Part shown: piece by piece, positions 30,879 through 42,029 of the stretch
Layout of the letters: every line of letters begins with the position of its first letter
Numbering within the stretch: position 1 is the first letter of the stretch
Assembly: GCA_964035575.1 (NCBI GenBank)
Contig: OZ037837.1
Span: 1,736,001 to 1,800,000, forward strand
Source of the DNA: Rhynchopus sp. YZ270_cl-10
Lineage: Eukaryota; Euglenozoa; Diplonemea; Diplonemida; Diplonemidae
Reading direction: 5' to 3'
DNA: 64,000 bases
Position numbers and translations under genes: made by a program
Notes under the pieces: model-generated
The model's database searches: none
The model's input: the letters and a program-made list of their open reading frames with translations, nothing else
Told to the model about the DNA's origin: nothing

Positions 30879-33800
30879 CAGAGTCCGCGGAACACCCCCG
30901 TTCACCCCGTCCCGGACGGGGGTCAATTATTTTCCAAAAACCGACCCCCGTCCCGACCCCCGTCCAGGGACGGGGGTTTTGGGTTTTTTTTTTGGGTGTT
31001 TTTTTTGGGGGGAGGGGGGTTTGGGAGGGGGAAATTTTATTTTTCCTGCCTCAGTAGGTGATTGTCGATACAAAAAAAAAAAGGAAAAAGGGTTTGGGAG
31101 CCTCAGCCCCGCAGGGGTTTTTTGTAGTTTCGACAATCGCCTGTACATCGACATCCCTTTCCCATGTACAATACTTAACAGAAAAATCAAAAAAGAATAA
31201 TAATAATAATGTCCGGCCGGCCGACAAAGCGGATGCAAGCTTTGGCAAGGCTGGGAAAGAGGGAGAAGGGGTCACTGCCGGCCATGTTGCAGCAGGCGAA
31301 GAGGAAGGCCGATCAGATGAAGGCTGCATCAGCGACAGAAGCCATGTCACAACTTGACGCCAGCGTGGCAATGCAGGTCGGTGGCGATGGCGATGACGAT
31401 GACGAAGATGAAGATGAAGTGCCAGCTACAGGTGTTAAAGCCTCCGTGAGCGACTTTGTGTTGCAGCCCCCTTCCGTTGCCGTCACATCTACGGAGACTG
31501 CGCCTGTTGCTATTACAGAGGAGACTGCGCCTGTTGCTACTACAGAGGAGACTGCGCCTGCTGCTACTACAGAGGAGACTGCGCCTGTTGCTACCGCCAT
31601 GCAGATAGATGTTGATGCTACGACCGACGTCCCAGATGCGGCTTCTGCGACAGGTTCAGGTGATCGTACTCGTCTTGCGTCTGATGTGTCAAGCTCCAAT
31701 CGTGCAGCGAAGAAGCGAAAAGTACGGACGTACCAGGAATCGTGGGAGAGCCAGTTCAAGTGGCTCTGCAAGGACGAACTTGGGATGACGTGCAAGCACT
31801 GCGAGTGGTTCTTCGTGAAGGAGAAGAAGGGAACGATGCCTACAAATGTTCAGCACGCGTTCACTTCCAAAAGACCACTGAACAACTGGAACACTGCACT
31901 TGATGCAATAAAATCGCATCATAAGGCGGAGTATCATGTTACTGCTGAACGTGAGCATGCGAAGTTCCTGGTTAACAGTAAGAAGCCCGCCGCGCCCACC
32001 TCCTCCATCGCTGCACAGCTTGACATGGCGAGTGAAAACACGAAGGAGAAGAACCTGGAAGGGCTCATTAGCCTGATCAAGTGTGTGCACTACAACGCTC
32101 GACGTATGCACGCCATTGAGGAGTTGCAAGAGCACGTGATCTACGTGGCTGAGGAGCAGGGGTGCGCCAGTTTGCAGCGGCATTTAGCTGAGCCGCCGAC
32201 TTACCTCGGCACGGCAGAGTCTCGCCAATTACTGGAGTCAGTGTCGATGGTTACGACAGAGGACTTGCTACTGTGCATCCAGCAGTCTCCCTGGTGGTCT
32301 TTGATGTGCGATGAGAGCAAGGACATCGCCCAGTGTGCAGAGTGTGCTCTTTGTGTTCGCTACATCGACGTAGAGGAGGGGGAGGTTCGCGAGTGCTTCC
32401 TGTCCTTGCTCCCCATGAACAACGGCACATCAGAGGAGTATGAGAGGGTACTCTTGGGGGCGGTACGCGACCTTGGTTTAAATCCGAAAAGGATGATTGC
32501 TATCGGATTGGATGGGACAGCGTCGATGTCTGGGAAAAAGAGGGGGCTGCAGAAGAGGCTACGCGTGAGAATGAACCTGCACGCGAAGTACTTCTGGTGT
32601 ACGTGCCACCAGTTTGTGCTGAAGCCAAAGGGGGCGACGAAGGCCGTGCCGTGCCTGGATGCGGCGATCGCCATGGAGTCGAAGCTGTACTCCTGGTTCA
32701 ACGCCAGCAGCGTTCGTGTGACGGACTGGATGAAGTTCCAGAAAGGAGTTGGAATCGACAAGCCACGCAAGGTACTGGAACCCCATGAGATTCGGTGGAT
32801 CCAGAATGCCAGATGTTTGGATAACATCACGGCAGTGTACCGCCCTCTGGTGCGGTTCCTTAGAGCAAAGACCGCTGATCTGTCAGCGAAGCTCATGGAA
32901 CCCGCCATGGTAAAGAGCGTGCATCTGCTTGCAGATGTCGAGGATGCCAACAGCTCGTTGGTCTCAACACTCCAGGTATGGCCCAAATCAATTCCCTTTA
33001 TCGTTTATTTTATTTCATTCCACAGGACCGCAGCCTGAGCGTGTTTGATCTGGTCGACGTGTTCGACCAGTACCTGCACACTATCCGCGAACTGCGTGAT
33101 AATCCTGCGATATCAGGACAGGTGTACCCCACGTGGCCAGAGGTGCTGGCCGACGTAAATGCGGAGGCATTGGACGAAGACCTGGAATTTAACCCATTCC
33201 ACGAAATCGTCGCCTCCCCCTACCTCACCCGCCTCATTGAAGAGACTGAGGGCGTGATTTGTGATGTGCCCTTTTTGTCTAAATTTAAATTTTTTTCCCC
33301 TAGACATTTCCCCAGGGACACATCACAATTACTACTTTTTGGGGCAAAAGAGCTAGACGACCTGTTGTCGTGGTACACTAGCGGCGTGACAGATTTTTTT
33401 TACAGTGGCACCTCCTCCGACCCCTGCACTGAGGACCGAAAGGTGTCAGGCACACATGGAGGTTACGACTTCGATCTCGCCCGTATCAAGGCGGAGTTCA
33501 TTGTTTACAAAGACACGTTTTCTACTTTGTCTGACACGACAGTGCCTGACATTTATAAAATAATGAAAAAAAAAAAACTCTTCCCTCATTTGAGAGAAAT
33601 TATTGAAATTTTTCTTGTTTTCCCCGTGAGCAACGCTGAATGTGAGAGAGTCATATCAGCTATGAATCAAATAAAAACTAATCAGCGGAAATTGCTTTCA
33701 TCCGACAACCTGAACGGGAACATGCGTATTGCTCTGCATGCCCGTGGGAAGGGCAGAGTGTTTTCTGCGCCTGGGAAGGAGGTCAAGAGATTCGATAAAC

Positions 33801-34192
33801 GTCTGTCCCACAACCAGTGTCTGCGAGCAGTGAAGCGATTTTATACCGCTTACACGAATGCGTCAGGGTGCCAAATTAATCGCGCACTGCGTATCCCTGA
33901 CCATGTTGTCACGTCAGTGTATCCGCCTTTCTAAGTTTTTTACCCCAACCCCAACCCCACCACCACCCCCCCCGTATACCGAATGTAAAATCATCAAAGA
34001 ACATATGACCCCCCTCCCCCCGTCATTTTTTCACTTTCAGCAGGAGAAAAAGCCTCCCTTTCGTATTTCTGGCTTGTCCTCGGGGAAAGCTCGGGAGAGG
34101 TTTTTTTTTGTTTTTTTTTTTGTGTTTTTTGGGCGGGACGGGGGTTGGAAGGGGGTGCATAATTAATTTTCGGGGGAGGTCCGCGGGCTCTG
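30879..34192 (+). mobile_element. Autonomous hAT transposon inserted in a G-run
   Basis: 3314 bp. The ends CAGAGTCCGCGGA and its near inverse (CAGAGCCCGCGGA read from the right) match the hAT CAnnG pattern. A run of 19 G precedes it and 9 G follow, so the 8-bp target duplication is GGGGGGGG. It contains one transposase gene with one intron. The CCCCCGTCC-rich subterminal repeats are GC-rich and imperfect. Confidence 0.8.
31209..33934 (+). CDS. hAT transposase (two exons)
   Basis: Exons 31,209-32,975 and 33,026-33,934, joined over a 50-bp GT-AG intron (GTATGG...TTCCACAG) at a codon boundary, give 891 residues. The N-terminus is basic then acidic, with TEETAPVAT repeats (98-130) and a KKRKV-type nuclear signal (168-172). 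A BED/TTF-like zinc finger (CKHC...HH...H, 178-243) follows. The catalytic region has MCDESKDIAQ (about 365), IGLDGTASMSGKK (about 432) and CTCHQF. The C-terminal dimerisation domain is VSNAECERVISAM followed by NQRKLLSSDNL. It resembles the ZNF862-like branch of hAT transposases. All hallmark regions are present, so it looks intact. Confidence 0.9.
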
Positions 34193-34767
34193 GGGGGGGG
34201 GTTAGGGGCGGTCATATGTATGTGAGAAAGTGACATTTTTCAAAATGTTGTCAAAAGCGATTCTAAGGTAAAAAAAAGTAGAAAATCCACCCCACAGGCC
34301 CAAAAAAATGTGGTGTGCCCCGTTTTCCACCCTTTTTGTGCCTCTCAGGGGCCCAAATCACAGTTTTTTAAAAACTGTCCCCTTATGGTACCTGAGTGCC
34401 CCCCTGGTTTGCCCCTTCAGGTTGACTATGGACAGAAAACACCCCAATATGGCCCAGAACATAGAGCAAAGGGTATATTTCACCCCCAAAACCCCACAGG
34501 AGACCCACAAAACCGTAACTGGGGTGTTTCGTGACTCCTGTTGGTGCTCAAACCTCATAAAACCTGAAACACCGGTCAGACAGTGAAAATAGGCCAAAAC
34601 AGGCCAAAATAGCCTGAAAATGGCCTAAAATGGCCAAAAAACACCCAAAAAAGCCATATTTTCCCTCAAAAACACCCGGAAAGTCGCAGAAACCCGATTC
34701 CAGGGTGGTTCTGGGCACCTGTGGGGGCTCATACCCCATAGAATGTCAAAAATATGGTGTAAATGTG

Positions 34768-37700
34768 GTTTTTTTTTTTTTTTTTTTAATCTGTATTCTG
34801 TAACCTCTCTCTATTTTACGGCAGGTGTGACCGGTTGAGGTGATACTTCCGGACTGAGGAAGGGCATTCTTTTACTTTTTTTTTCTGTGTGTTTGTTTTC
34901 TTGTTGTAGTCTTTTTTGGTGAAGGGGCTTGGCCGACGACACTGAGAACCTCTTTGGTTCATAGCTGTTAACGACGTCTGGTCCTACCTAGCTGTACACT
35001 CTAATTCTAAAAATAAAATAAAATAAAACCAATAGGCAAAGGGGGAGGGGGGAGGCTAAAAGCCAAACAAAAGTAAAGAATGAAAAAGAAAAACTCAAGT
35101 GTTCTGGGACGGCCGCGAGTTCCTGCTCCGCTTTAGGCCCCGCAGACGGTTGTAGAGGGTGTAAGCCTCTTCCACCTCGTCGGAGCTCATCGACGGCTTC
35201 TTCGCTTCTTTCCACAGGTAGAGGCAGGTGAGGGCGTCATCCACCGACTGCCAATCCCCTCCCGCTGCCAGCGACTGGTGCTGAAGCGTGTTCGGGTAGA
35301 ACGTGTCCTTCCACGCCTCGGCGGTCGCTGGACACCCCATGTTGTTGAATCCTGGGCAGGGCGCCATACCGGCATAGAACGGCACGTTGGTCGGGAGGGC
35401 TGTAGGTGCGGGTTGAGAGCCACTCTCCGATTGCGTGTACGTGCTGGGGGCCGAAGTGGCGTCAGACATGGGGACTGCGAGTTCTGATTCGTCGATGAGG
35501 TCCATAGAGAACTCGCTGCCCTGCGATGCGGCGGGCGGCTGCTCTCTCGGGTGGACGGAAGAGGGAACTGCCTCAGAGGAAGAAGATACGGGGAGGGCTG
35601 AGTGGGTGTTTGAGAAGCCACTCTCCGTACCGGTCTGAGGTTGTGTTGCCCCGTCCGAACCAGGGTGTGTCTGCGCAGAGGCGCCGGGACGGGCAACTGC
35701 TTGTGCGACAGGGGGCACCGAGGACGCGACCGGAGTAGGGAGGGCTGAATGTGTGGTGGAGTAGCCGCTCTCTTGTCCCTGGACGTCTGATGATGCCTGT
35801 CTCATGTTGCGTTGCGTCTGTGCCCTCCGCGCCTTTGCAGTCTCCACTTGGCTGGTCACGCGAGCTTCACGCTGTACCTTCACCAAGTTAATGCTCTTGG
35901 GGTCAATCATCTCGTGCGCGCGCGCAATGATCCTCGCCGCGCATGGCTTGCTGGACACTGGCAGGGCCCGCGGGCAGGTTGAGGGGAGGGAACGACACGG
36001 CACACACACCCAAACTGAGCACTCCCGACACTCCCAATGACGTTCACGACCGAGGACCGCAGCCGAGCACAGCTCGCATTTCCCGAAATCCGCCCGTGAG
36101 TCTTCCAGGGGGCAGTCCAGAAGCCCCTCGCGTGACACACAAGTGAGAGGCGGCAGGCGCGGGGTCGGTTCATGCATGAGGAGGAACTGCGTCAGCTTCT
36201 CGGGGATATTGACCGGCGTGAAGTGACCTGCGGTGCGGCCATCGTGGGCTAGTGCGAGCACCTGACGGTATCCCACTTCGCCTGAGGGGGTGAAGACCGA
36301 CGGTCGATGGCCACCAATGAACACCACCACCAGGGAATGCAGAGCTCGGGCCAGGCCGCTAACCGTCACCATGTCAGCCCAAGTGTCAGGACGCGCACAC
36401 CCAGCGATGCTCATCTGTCGCGCCCATACTCCGACACTTGGTTCAGCGCGAGCCGCTAAGTCCTCGTCTTGGACCACCTGTGCAATCGCCGCCTGTCTCA
36501 GGGACCCCGCACTCCTCCCGCACTGGTACGCCACGGCATCGAAGCAACAGTCGCCCACTGTGTAGCGGAAGTCCGCGGGAACGGAGCACCCGAGGGAGGA
36601 CAGCTGTAGCGGCAGGGCCGGCGGGGGGTCACATGTCTCCAGCGCCTTGAATGCTGTTGCAGGGTCTTCGCAGGGAGTGGAGGGTACTTCAAGGGTGGAC
36701 GGATGGGTGGATTCCTTGCCCGCTTGTCGGCTCAGCCATGCCTCCATCGCTGCCGTGGCTTCGTCGACGTCATAAAGGGGATCAGGGGCGACGGGAGCGA
36801 CAGGTTCCTCTTCAACTTCACAGTCGTTCTCAGACAAGCGGTACAGATGGTCATCCACGTACGAAGGGAAACGGTCATCGGGAGGGTCTGGCGAGACGTA
36901 GTAGCTTTTGTCGAGGGACACTGCTTTCGCTGGCACTGCTGTGCGCGTGACCGCAAGGCTGAAGCACAGGGCGCCTCTCTTCAGCAATGTGGCGCCCACC
37001 TCCCGCTGGACACACACGGCCAGACGTTCGTTCCACTTGACCGATGCCAGAACTTTATCCCCGTCCGCTCGCTCCGCAGCCATCTTGTTCAGATGGCGCC
37101 ACAGCGTGTCTGCCTCCGGACCTAGCCCCCCAAGGACCTCGGCTGCAAAGGCTGTGAAGGAAATATGAGCTTTCCTGCAGGCTTCGCCGTGCTTGCCCCG
37201 TTTCGCCGTCTGATGTGTGACCGCGGCGTGTCCCACCGCCCGGGCCGCCCCTTGGACATGCGACTTGGCGAGGGGATTCGCTACCACGCAGTCCACCGCT
37301 CGAGGCTTGCCATCACCGACTCCGATGGAGAAGAAGATGTCTGCCGGTTTGGTCCCTCCGAGGACGATGTGCTTAGGCTCCAGGGACGGAGCGAGGCCCG
37401 CCTTCGAACCCAGCATGCCCACCAGATCGCGTAGCCGGTCATGCCTGCGAATCGTGCAACCCCCATGGCTGCAGTTGAGGGCGTGTATCCCGAACTCATC
37501 CATGGGCCGACCACATTGTTCGCATAGTGCCTTGTCCCTGTGTACCGCAAGACCCAGTCTGAGACGGACCACTGCTCGAAACTCTTCCGGGTTGATGACG
37601 TTTTCTGGGGTGGGTAATGCGGTAATCCACGCCCCCGCCAAGGGCAGCTGAAGGGAATTCAGCCGAGCACGGTCCTGGATGTCCCCTGTGTCGCGCAACT

Positions 37701-40700
37701 CAGACACTTGACGTGTGATGATCGGGGCAGACAGATCACGCTGTTTGAGGATTTGCTGGGGCTGTTCCTCTGGGTTCACGCGGGCATCGGCGTCCACAAG
37801 CTCATTGTACCGGGTGGCAGTGTGGCTCCACCCTCCAGCATCCCAACGGTAGTGTTTGTCCAGGTGCTTGCATAAATCGAAGGTGCCACTAGCAGCTCCC
37901 ATAGCGGCAGCGGTCCAGTGGTCGTATGCACGGCGCACCCCCAAGCCCCCTATACGCACGGGGAGGGCAGCTTGCACTCGAGCCGCATCCGGCATCAATG
38001 CGTCCGGGTCCGACCCTGGCGAACTCAGAATCTGTGCCAGCACCCGGTCCACCTCCTTGTCGTACTTGTCCAGCCACTTGTGATCCCCTTGGTGACGAAG
38101 GGCCCGCATGTAGAAGACAGTTTTGCAAAATCCTTCACAGTGGCGCAAGAGAGACAGAGCCACCTGAGCATCTCCCAGTTTACCCAGCAGGCGGAGTTTC
38201 TTCGAGAATTCAAGCATCGTGCTCTCCATGAACTCGTCGCAGTACTCGTTAGTGCCGATGGGGGCCCCCAGAAAGCTGAATCCCTCTCGGAGCACCTTCA
38301 GGTCCGCCACGGCAAATCCTGCATCCTGGAGGACGGCATCAGTGTGGTTCTTCTCACCTCCGAGGGGGATGAGTTCGCATTTGCAGGAATTCACCGATAG
38401 CCCCAACTTCAGGCTCTCCGACTTTAGTACCTCAAAGGCTTTCGCAACTGCCGCAGGCGATCCCATGAGCGTCCCGTCATCCAGGTACCAAACCGACAGA
38501 TCCACCCCCGGCAGGTCGCGAACCGTTTCCGTCAAGCCCTTCACCACCAGAGAGAAGAGAAGGGGGCCTAGCGGGTCACCTTGCTGCACACCGGACTGCG
38601 ATTGCACCACTACTTCACCGTACACCAGGGAGGACGGATACACGTAGCACCACTCCACAAAACGGGACAGCTTAGGGAGGTGTGCGCGCGTCTGATTCAG
38701 CAAGGTGTTGCGGCACACAGTGTTGAACGCATTGCTGAAGTCAATCTTCAGCACTACTTTGTCCTGGCCGATGTGACGGAAAGCGAAGTCCCGGACTGTC
38801 TCTGTCGCTGCCTCGATGCCACCTTCCACCCCTACCCCCACCTGCTTACCAGGGAGCAGAATGTCCTTCGCTTGCTTCTTCACATCAGCTGCATACGATT
38901 TCGCTGCCAGCCTACGGAGAGTTTCACCCACTGCGATCGGACGGACATCGTTGGCACCTTTGGGGAGCGCCATCAAACGGGCCCCAGCCAGGAAAGGAGT
39001 GACTTCGTCGGGGACTCTGGCTGCGCGGACTGCGTTGAGCACGTGAGTCAAGGCCGGTAGGATGTTGACGTCACTCTCATTCAGCATCTGCTTGAGGTGG
39101 TCCGCACGGAGGCCGGAAGGACCTGCAGCAGTGCCTCGCGGCATGCGTTTCACCAGTGCCAGCACCTGCGCAGGGGTCAAGTCATCTGGGGTGGCGGGCT
39201 TCACCAAAGCCGGGCCTAACTCCACTTTGGATGGGGGCGGAGGGTGCTTGGCCCGCAGAGCTTGCAGTGTGGCTTCAGAGTCCGGGGCGAGTCCCGACGA
39301 AGAGAGACGGGAGAAGGCTGCGGCGGGACGACCCTTCCGAGCTTCAGCGACGCACGCCCGTTCCAGATCCTCAAATATGGGGGCCTCTTGCTCTGCTCGT
39401 CTCCCCGGCACCTGAGCCTGCGCGTCCCGCCACAGTGCGGATAACTCGCCTTTCTCCCACCGCTCCAAGTCTTCGATGCGCTTCTCTCGCATGCGCTTCT
39501 TCTTCGTCTTGCCACTTCGGCGAGTGCGGAGGAGCGTTTTCCACAGCATGCCGAACCGGTTCCACGCGGACAGGTCCTTAGCGTTGGCTGCGATGTCCAA
39601 GAGTGCTATGTTCACCGCCTCCGTCACTGCACGAAGCATGTAGTCCGGGATGAACTCCATGACACGGGAGCGGCTTACGGCGATGTCATGCGCAGACGGA
39701 AGAAGGCGATCGTCGTCTACTTCCTGCTGGGACCTCTTTCGGATGGGCGGAACAGCGGATGGTGCGGTCGCCCCCCTGCACGAGAAGCATGTCCCATCCT
39801 TGGCCTTTATGGGGAGGACGTCCCCGCACCGCACGCACTGCGTGAACTTCAGGCGGCGGAGGTCGGCTGCAGGCAGGATGTCGCCTTGCTGGGCGTGCTC
39901 CTGCAAGTGATCCCGCAGCTTGCGGTGCTTAAACTCCGCGCTCCTGTGGATCTTGGAGCCCGAGCAGTGAGGCAGGGGGCAGTAATAACCCTGCGCTGGG
40001 GGGTCGAGGGAGCAAGAGGCGGTGGAATCTGCAGTGATCGCTGCCAACGGATGCGCGGCAATGGTGTCGGGGTTGAGCAGGGAGTAGGGAGCCCCTGCTG
40101 TGAGCAACTCGATAGCGTCGTTGTCGGCGTACACCGCGTCGAAGTGATTGCCCACCCGAGTGATGACCCTCGTCCTCGCGACTTCTTTTGTGGACAGCCG
40201 CGTTGCCCGGATGCGCACCACAGGGTTCTCACCACACTGCACCACGAGGATGTTCTCCCGCCACACGTTCGCCGCAAGGTGGATGGCGAAGTGGTCTCCC
40301 CAGGCGTCACCTCTGAGCCCTGCGACGTACGCATCCAACTGCTTCTGCCCACCCAACATCACTTCACCCTGTGCACGGGTCTCAACGGCTCTGTCGGCAA
40401 ACAGCTCACGAAGCTCAGTACACTCAGCAGCCGTAGGGGGCGGCCTGTTCCTGGTCTGAGCCTGGAACAGCGAGACAAAGAGGCAATTGTCCGACTCGGA
40501 GTTAGGGACGCGGACTGCGGCTCCTTGGGAAATGGAGCTCAGGAAAGCGTCAACCCTCTCTCGTTCAGCATCCACCTGGGCATCCTGTTCGTTCCCACCT
40601 CTCATGGCACCTGGGCCCGCCCAGACGTGACGGCACCGCCCTACTCTGTCTCTGCCAACATGACGCATGCGGAACAGCGCTCTGCTGCGGCGACGGGAGC

Positions 40701-41797
40701 CTGCCAGTGGAGGGTTGTCTTGCGGGCAATGCCCCCACGCGACGCAACGACGGACCCCAGACAGGGAGCACCGACACATCAGACGGAGACCCTGACACCA
40801 GGGGTTCCGAGCAATCCATCTGCGGCGACGGCGACGGCGACGTCGGCAGGGCTCCTTCCACGAGAGGGTGTCGGCAAGGAGGGCACGGAGCAACGCCGCG
40901 ACGTGGCAGACCATCAAGGCCCACACAACACCAGGCCCTACGACCCCACACCCACTGACGGAACCAGGAACATCCCGCGCCCCCCAGCTCCCAACCTGAC
41001 CAACCGACGCCTCCGCACCTCGCCTTCGCACACACACGCGCCTGAAGATGTTGCTGCTGTAGCCGTTGCTGCTGCTGTTGTTGCTGTTGTTGCTGTTGCT
41101 GCTGCTGTTGTTGCCGTAGCTGCTGTTGCTGCTGCAGTTGCTGTTGTTGCTGTTGTTGCTGTTGTTCACTTGTCCCCTTTGCCCTCCTCCCCTGAAGAAG
41201 AAGTGGGGAGGCGCAGGTCAGGCTGAGGACCTTTCCGCTGCTAGCCGTCCTACACCCTTTTTACACATACCTGGGGTGTTTCCGACCAGCAGCCCCTCGG
41301 TCTCCTGGTTGTGTCCTTTTCAGACACGCCCTTCCACCGAGAGCACAGCTCACTACCACCCGTTGGCTTCTTCCGTATCACAGAAACTTCCGAAGTCCGC
41401 GGGGTGTGTAACTCACTGTGGCCCGACTGTACATTGAGCCCTCTGCTTGAGAGGACCGGCTGGTGACCCAGTCTGTAGCGATCCCATGCGTCCCAGTTTG
41501 TGGTTTCACGCACTGGTGGGACACAGCCAGCTCGCGCTGACCACTCCAGTCGCCCGGAGGTGGAACCGACGGTCTGAACCGCATGAATCTGCCGACCCAA
41601 TGCGATCTTTGACCGTTAGCCAGCCGATTACTCGACCTGACCTCTGCTCGGCAAGTTGGTCACGCCTGTCTGCAGGGGAGTGACTCCCCACAAGTATGCA
41701 TCCGACACAACTCCCTAACAGATTCACCAGCCTAGCCTGTTCACATCCCAACCGTCGCGGTTATGTCACCACTCACTAGTGTCGGAGTCTGTTAGTT
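34768..41797 (-). mobile_element. REL-endonuclease LINE with two OTU-type domains
   Basis: Minus-strand non-LTR retrotransposon. A plus-strand T-run at 34,769-34,788 is its 3' poly(A) tail. About 300 bp of 3' UTR, one very long frame (to 41,169) and about 600 bp of 5' leader follow. The 5' limit is approximate. No target duplication is obvious. The restriction-like endonuclease downstream of the RT places it with the R2/CRE-type LINEs rather than the APE type at the start of the window. Confidence 0.8.
35095..40605 (-). CDS. LINE polyprotein: OTU, zinc fingers, RT, REL endonuclease, second OTU, zinc finger
   Basis: Taken from the ATG at 40,605 (1836 residues). The frame stays open upstream to 41,169 without an ATG at its end; the next upstream ATGs in frame are less plausible because they precede Arg-rich or Asn/Ser-repeat sequence. 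Order: an OTU-like cysteine protease (SDNCLFVSLF with Asp/Cys, GNHFDAVY with His), a C2H2 finger (CPLPHC...H...H), a CVRCGD...CFSC ribbon, an RT (KIDFSNAFNTV, SGVQQGDPLGPLLFSL, catalytic YLDD), a CCHC knuckle (CEQC...H...C), a PD-(D/E)xK nuclease (KPADIFF, RAVDCVV), a second OTU-like domain (VGDCCFDAVAYQ, GHFTPV) and a C-rich finger (CELC...CREC...CVPC). The tail is disordered. OTU domains occur in a few LINEs; two in one protein is unusual. It appears intact. Confidence 0.8.
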   Translation of the reverse strand: MRGGNEQDAQVDAERERVDAFLSSISQGAAVRVPNSESDNCLFVSLFQAQTRNRPPPTAAECTELRELFADRAVETRAQGEVMLGGQKQLDAYVAGLRGDAWGDHFAIHLAANVWRENILVVQCGENPVVRIRATRLSTKEVARTRVITRVGNHFDAVYADNDAIELLTAGAPYSLLNPDTIAAHPLAAITADSTASCSLDPPAQGYYCPLPHCSGSKIHRSAEFKHRKLRDHLQEHAQQGDILPAADLRRLKFTQCVRCGDVLPIKAKDGTCFSCRGATAPSAVPPIRKRSQQEVDDDRLLPSAHDIAVSRSRVMEFIPDYMLRAVTEAVNIALLDIAANAKDLSAWNRFGMLWKTLLRTRRSGKTKKKRMREKRIEDLERWEKGELSALWRDAQAQVPGRRAEQEAPIFEDLERACVAEARKGRPAAAFSRLSSSGLAPDSEATLQALRAKHPPPPSKVELGPALVKPATPDDLTPAQVLALVKRMPRGTAAGPSGLRADHLKQMLNESDVNILPALTHVLNAVRAARVPDEVTPFLAGARLMALPKGANDVRPIAVGETLRRLAAKSYAADVKKQAKDILLPGKQVGVGVEGGIEAATETVRDFAFRHIGQDKVVLKIDFSNAFNTVCRNTLLNQTRAHLPKLSRFVEWCYVYPSSLVYGEVVVQSQSGVQQGDPLGPLLFSLVVKGLTETVRDLPGVDLSVWYLDDGTLMGSPAAVAKAFEVLKSESLKLGLSVNSCKCELIPLGGEKNHTDAVLQDAGFAVADLKVLREGFSFLGAPIGTNEYCDEFMESTMLEFSKKLRLLGKLGDAQVALSLLRHCEGFCKTVFYMRALRHQGDHKWLDKYDKEVDRVLAQILSSPGSDPDALMPDAARVQAALPVRIGGLGVRRAYDHWTAAAMGAASGTFDLCKHLDKHYRWDAGGWSHTATRYNELVDADARVNPEEQPQQILKQRDLSAPIITRQVSELRDTGDIQDRARLNSLQLPLAGAWITALPTPENVINPEEFRAVVRLRLGLAVHRDKALCEQCGRPMDEFGIHALNCSHGGCTIRRHDRLRDLVGMLGSKAGLAPSLEPKHIVLGGTKPADIFFSIGVGDGKPRAVDCVVANPLAKSHVQGAARAVGHAAVTHQTAKRGKHGEACRKAHISFTAFAAEVLGGLGPEADTLWRHLNKMAAERADGDKVLASVKWNERLAVCVQREVGATLLKRGALCFSLAVTRTAVPAKAVSLDKSYYVSPDPPDDRFPSYVDDHLYRLSENDCEVEEEPVAPVAPDPLYDVDEATAAMEAWLSRQAGKESTHPSTLEVPSTPCEDPATAFKALETCDPPPALPLQLSSLGCSVPADFRYTVGDCCFDAVAYQCGRSAGSLRQAAIAQVVQDEDLAARAEPSVGVWARQMSIAGCARPDTWADMVTVSGLARALHSLVVVFIGGHRPSVFTPSGEVGYRQVLALAHDGRTAGHFTPVNIPEKLTQFLLMHEPTPRLPPLTCVSREGLLDCPLEDSRADFGKCELCSAAVLGRERHWECRECSVWVCVPCRSLPSTCPRALPVSSKPCAARIIARAHEMIDPKSINLVKVQREARVTSQVETAKARRAQTQRNMRQASSDVQGQESGYSTTHSALPTPVASSVPPVAQAVARPGASAQTHPGSDGATQPQTGTESGFSNTHSALPVSSSSEAVPSSVHPREQPPAASQGSEFSMDLIDESELAVPMSDATSAPSTYTQSESGSQPAPTALPTNVPFYAGMAPCPGFNNMGCPATAEAWKDTFYPNTLQHQSLAAGGDWQSVDDALTCLYLWKEAKKPSMSSDEVEEAYTLYNRLRGLKRSRNSRPSQNT

Positions 41798-42029
41798 TTT
41801 TTTGAAACCCAGCCATTTTAGCCTACAGGGGTACCATAAGGGGGCAATTTTTAAAAAACTGTGATTTGGGCCCCTGAGAGGCACAAAAAGGGTGGAAAAC
41901 GGGGCACACCACATTTTTTTGGGCCTGTGGGGTGGATTTTCTACTTTTTTTTACCTTAGAATCGCTTTTGACAACATTTTGAAAAATGTCATTTTCTCAC
42001 ACTTTTAATACAGGATATGACCGCCCCTA

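Larger units (their letters stand above)
34205..42027. mobile_element. Foldback/TIR element FE1 split by a LINE
   Basis: Ends GGGGCGGTCATAT and ATATGACCGCCCC, inverted repeats of about 190 bp (34,205-34,395 and 41,830-42,027), both flanked by TA (34,203-34,204 and 42,028-42,029). The left arm continues with a unique CC/AA-rich tract to about 34,767. The LINE (34,768-41,797) sits between the arms. No transposase of its own is seen. Confidence 0.85.

Noticed and set aside
40606-41169. N-terminal extension of the OTU LINE protein
   Set aside because: The frame is open but begins without ATG and runs through a triplet repeat (Asn/Ser) and Arg-rich low-complexity sequence. The ATG at 40,605 directly before the conserved region is preferred.
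39688-41226. Plus-strand 512-codon frame
   Set aside because: Antisense to the OTU LINE. It ends in Ala/Val repeats that mirror the Asn/Ser-coding triplet repeat; no motif supports it.
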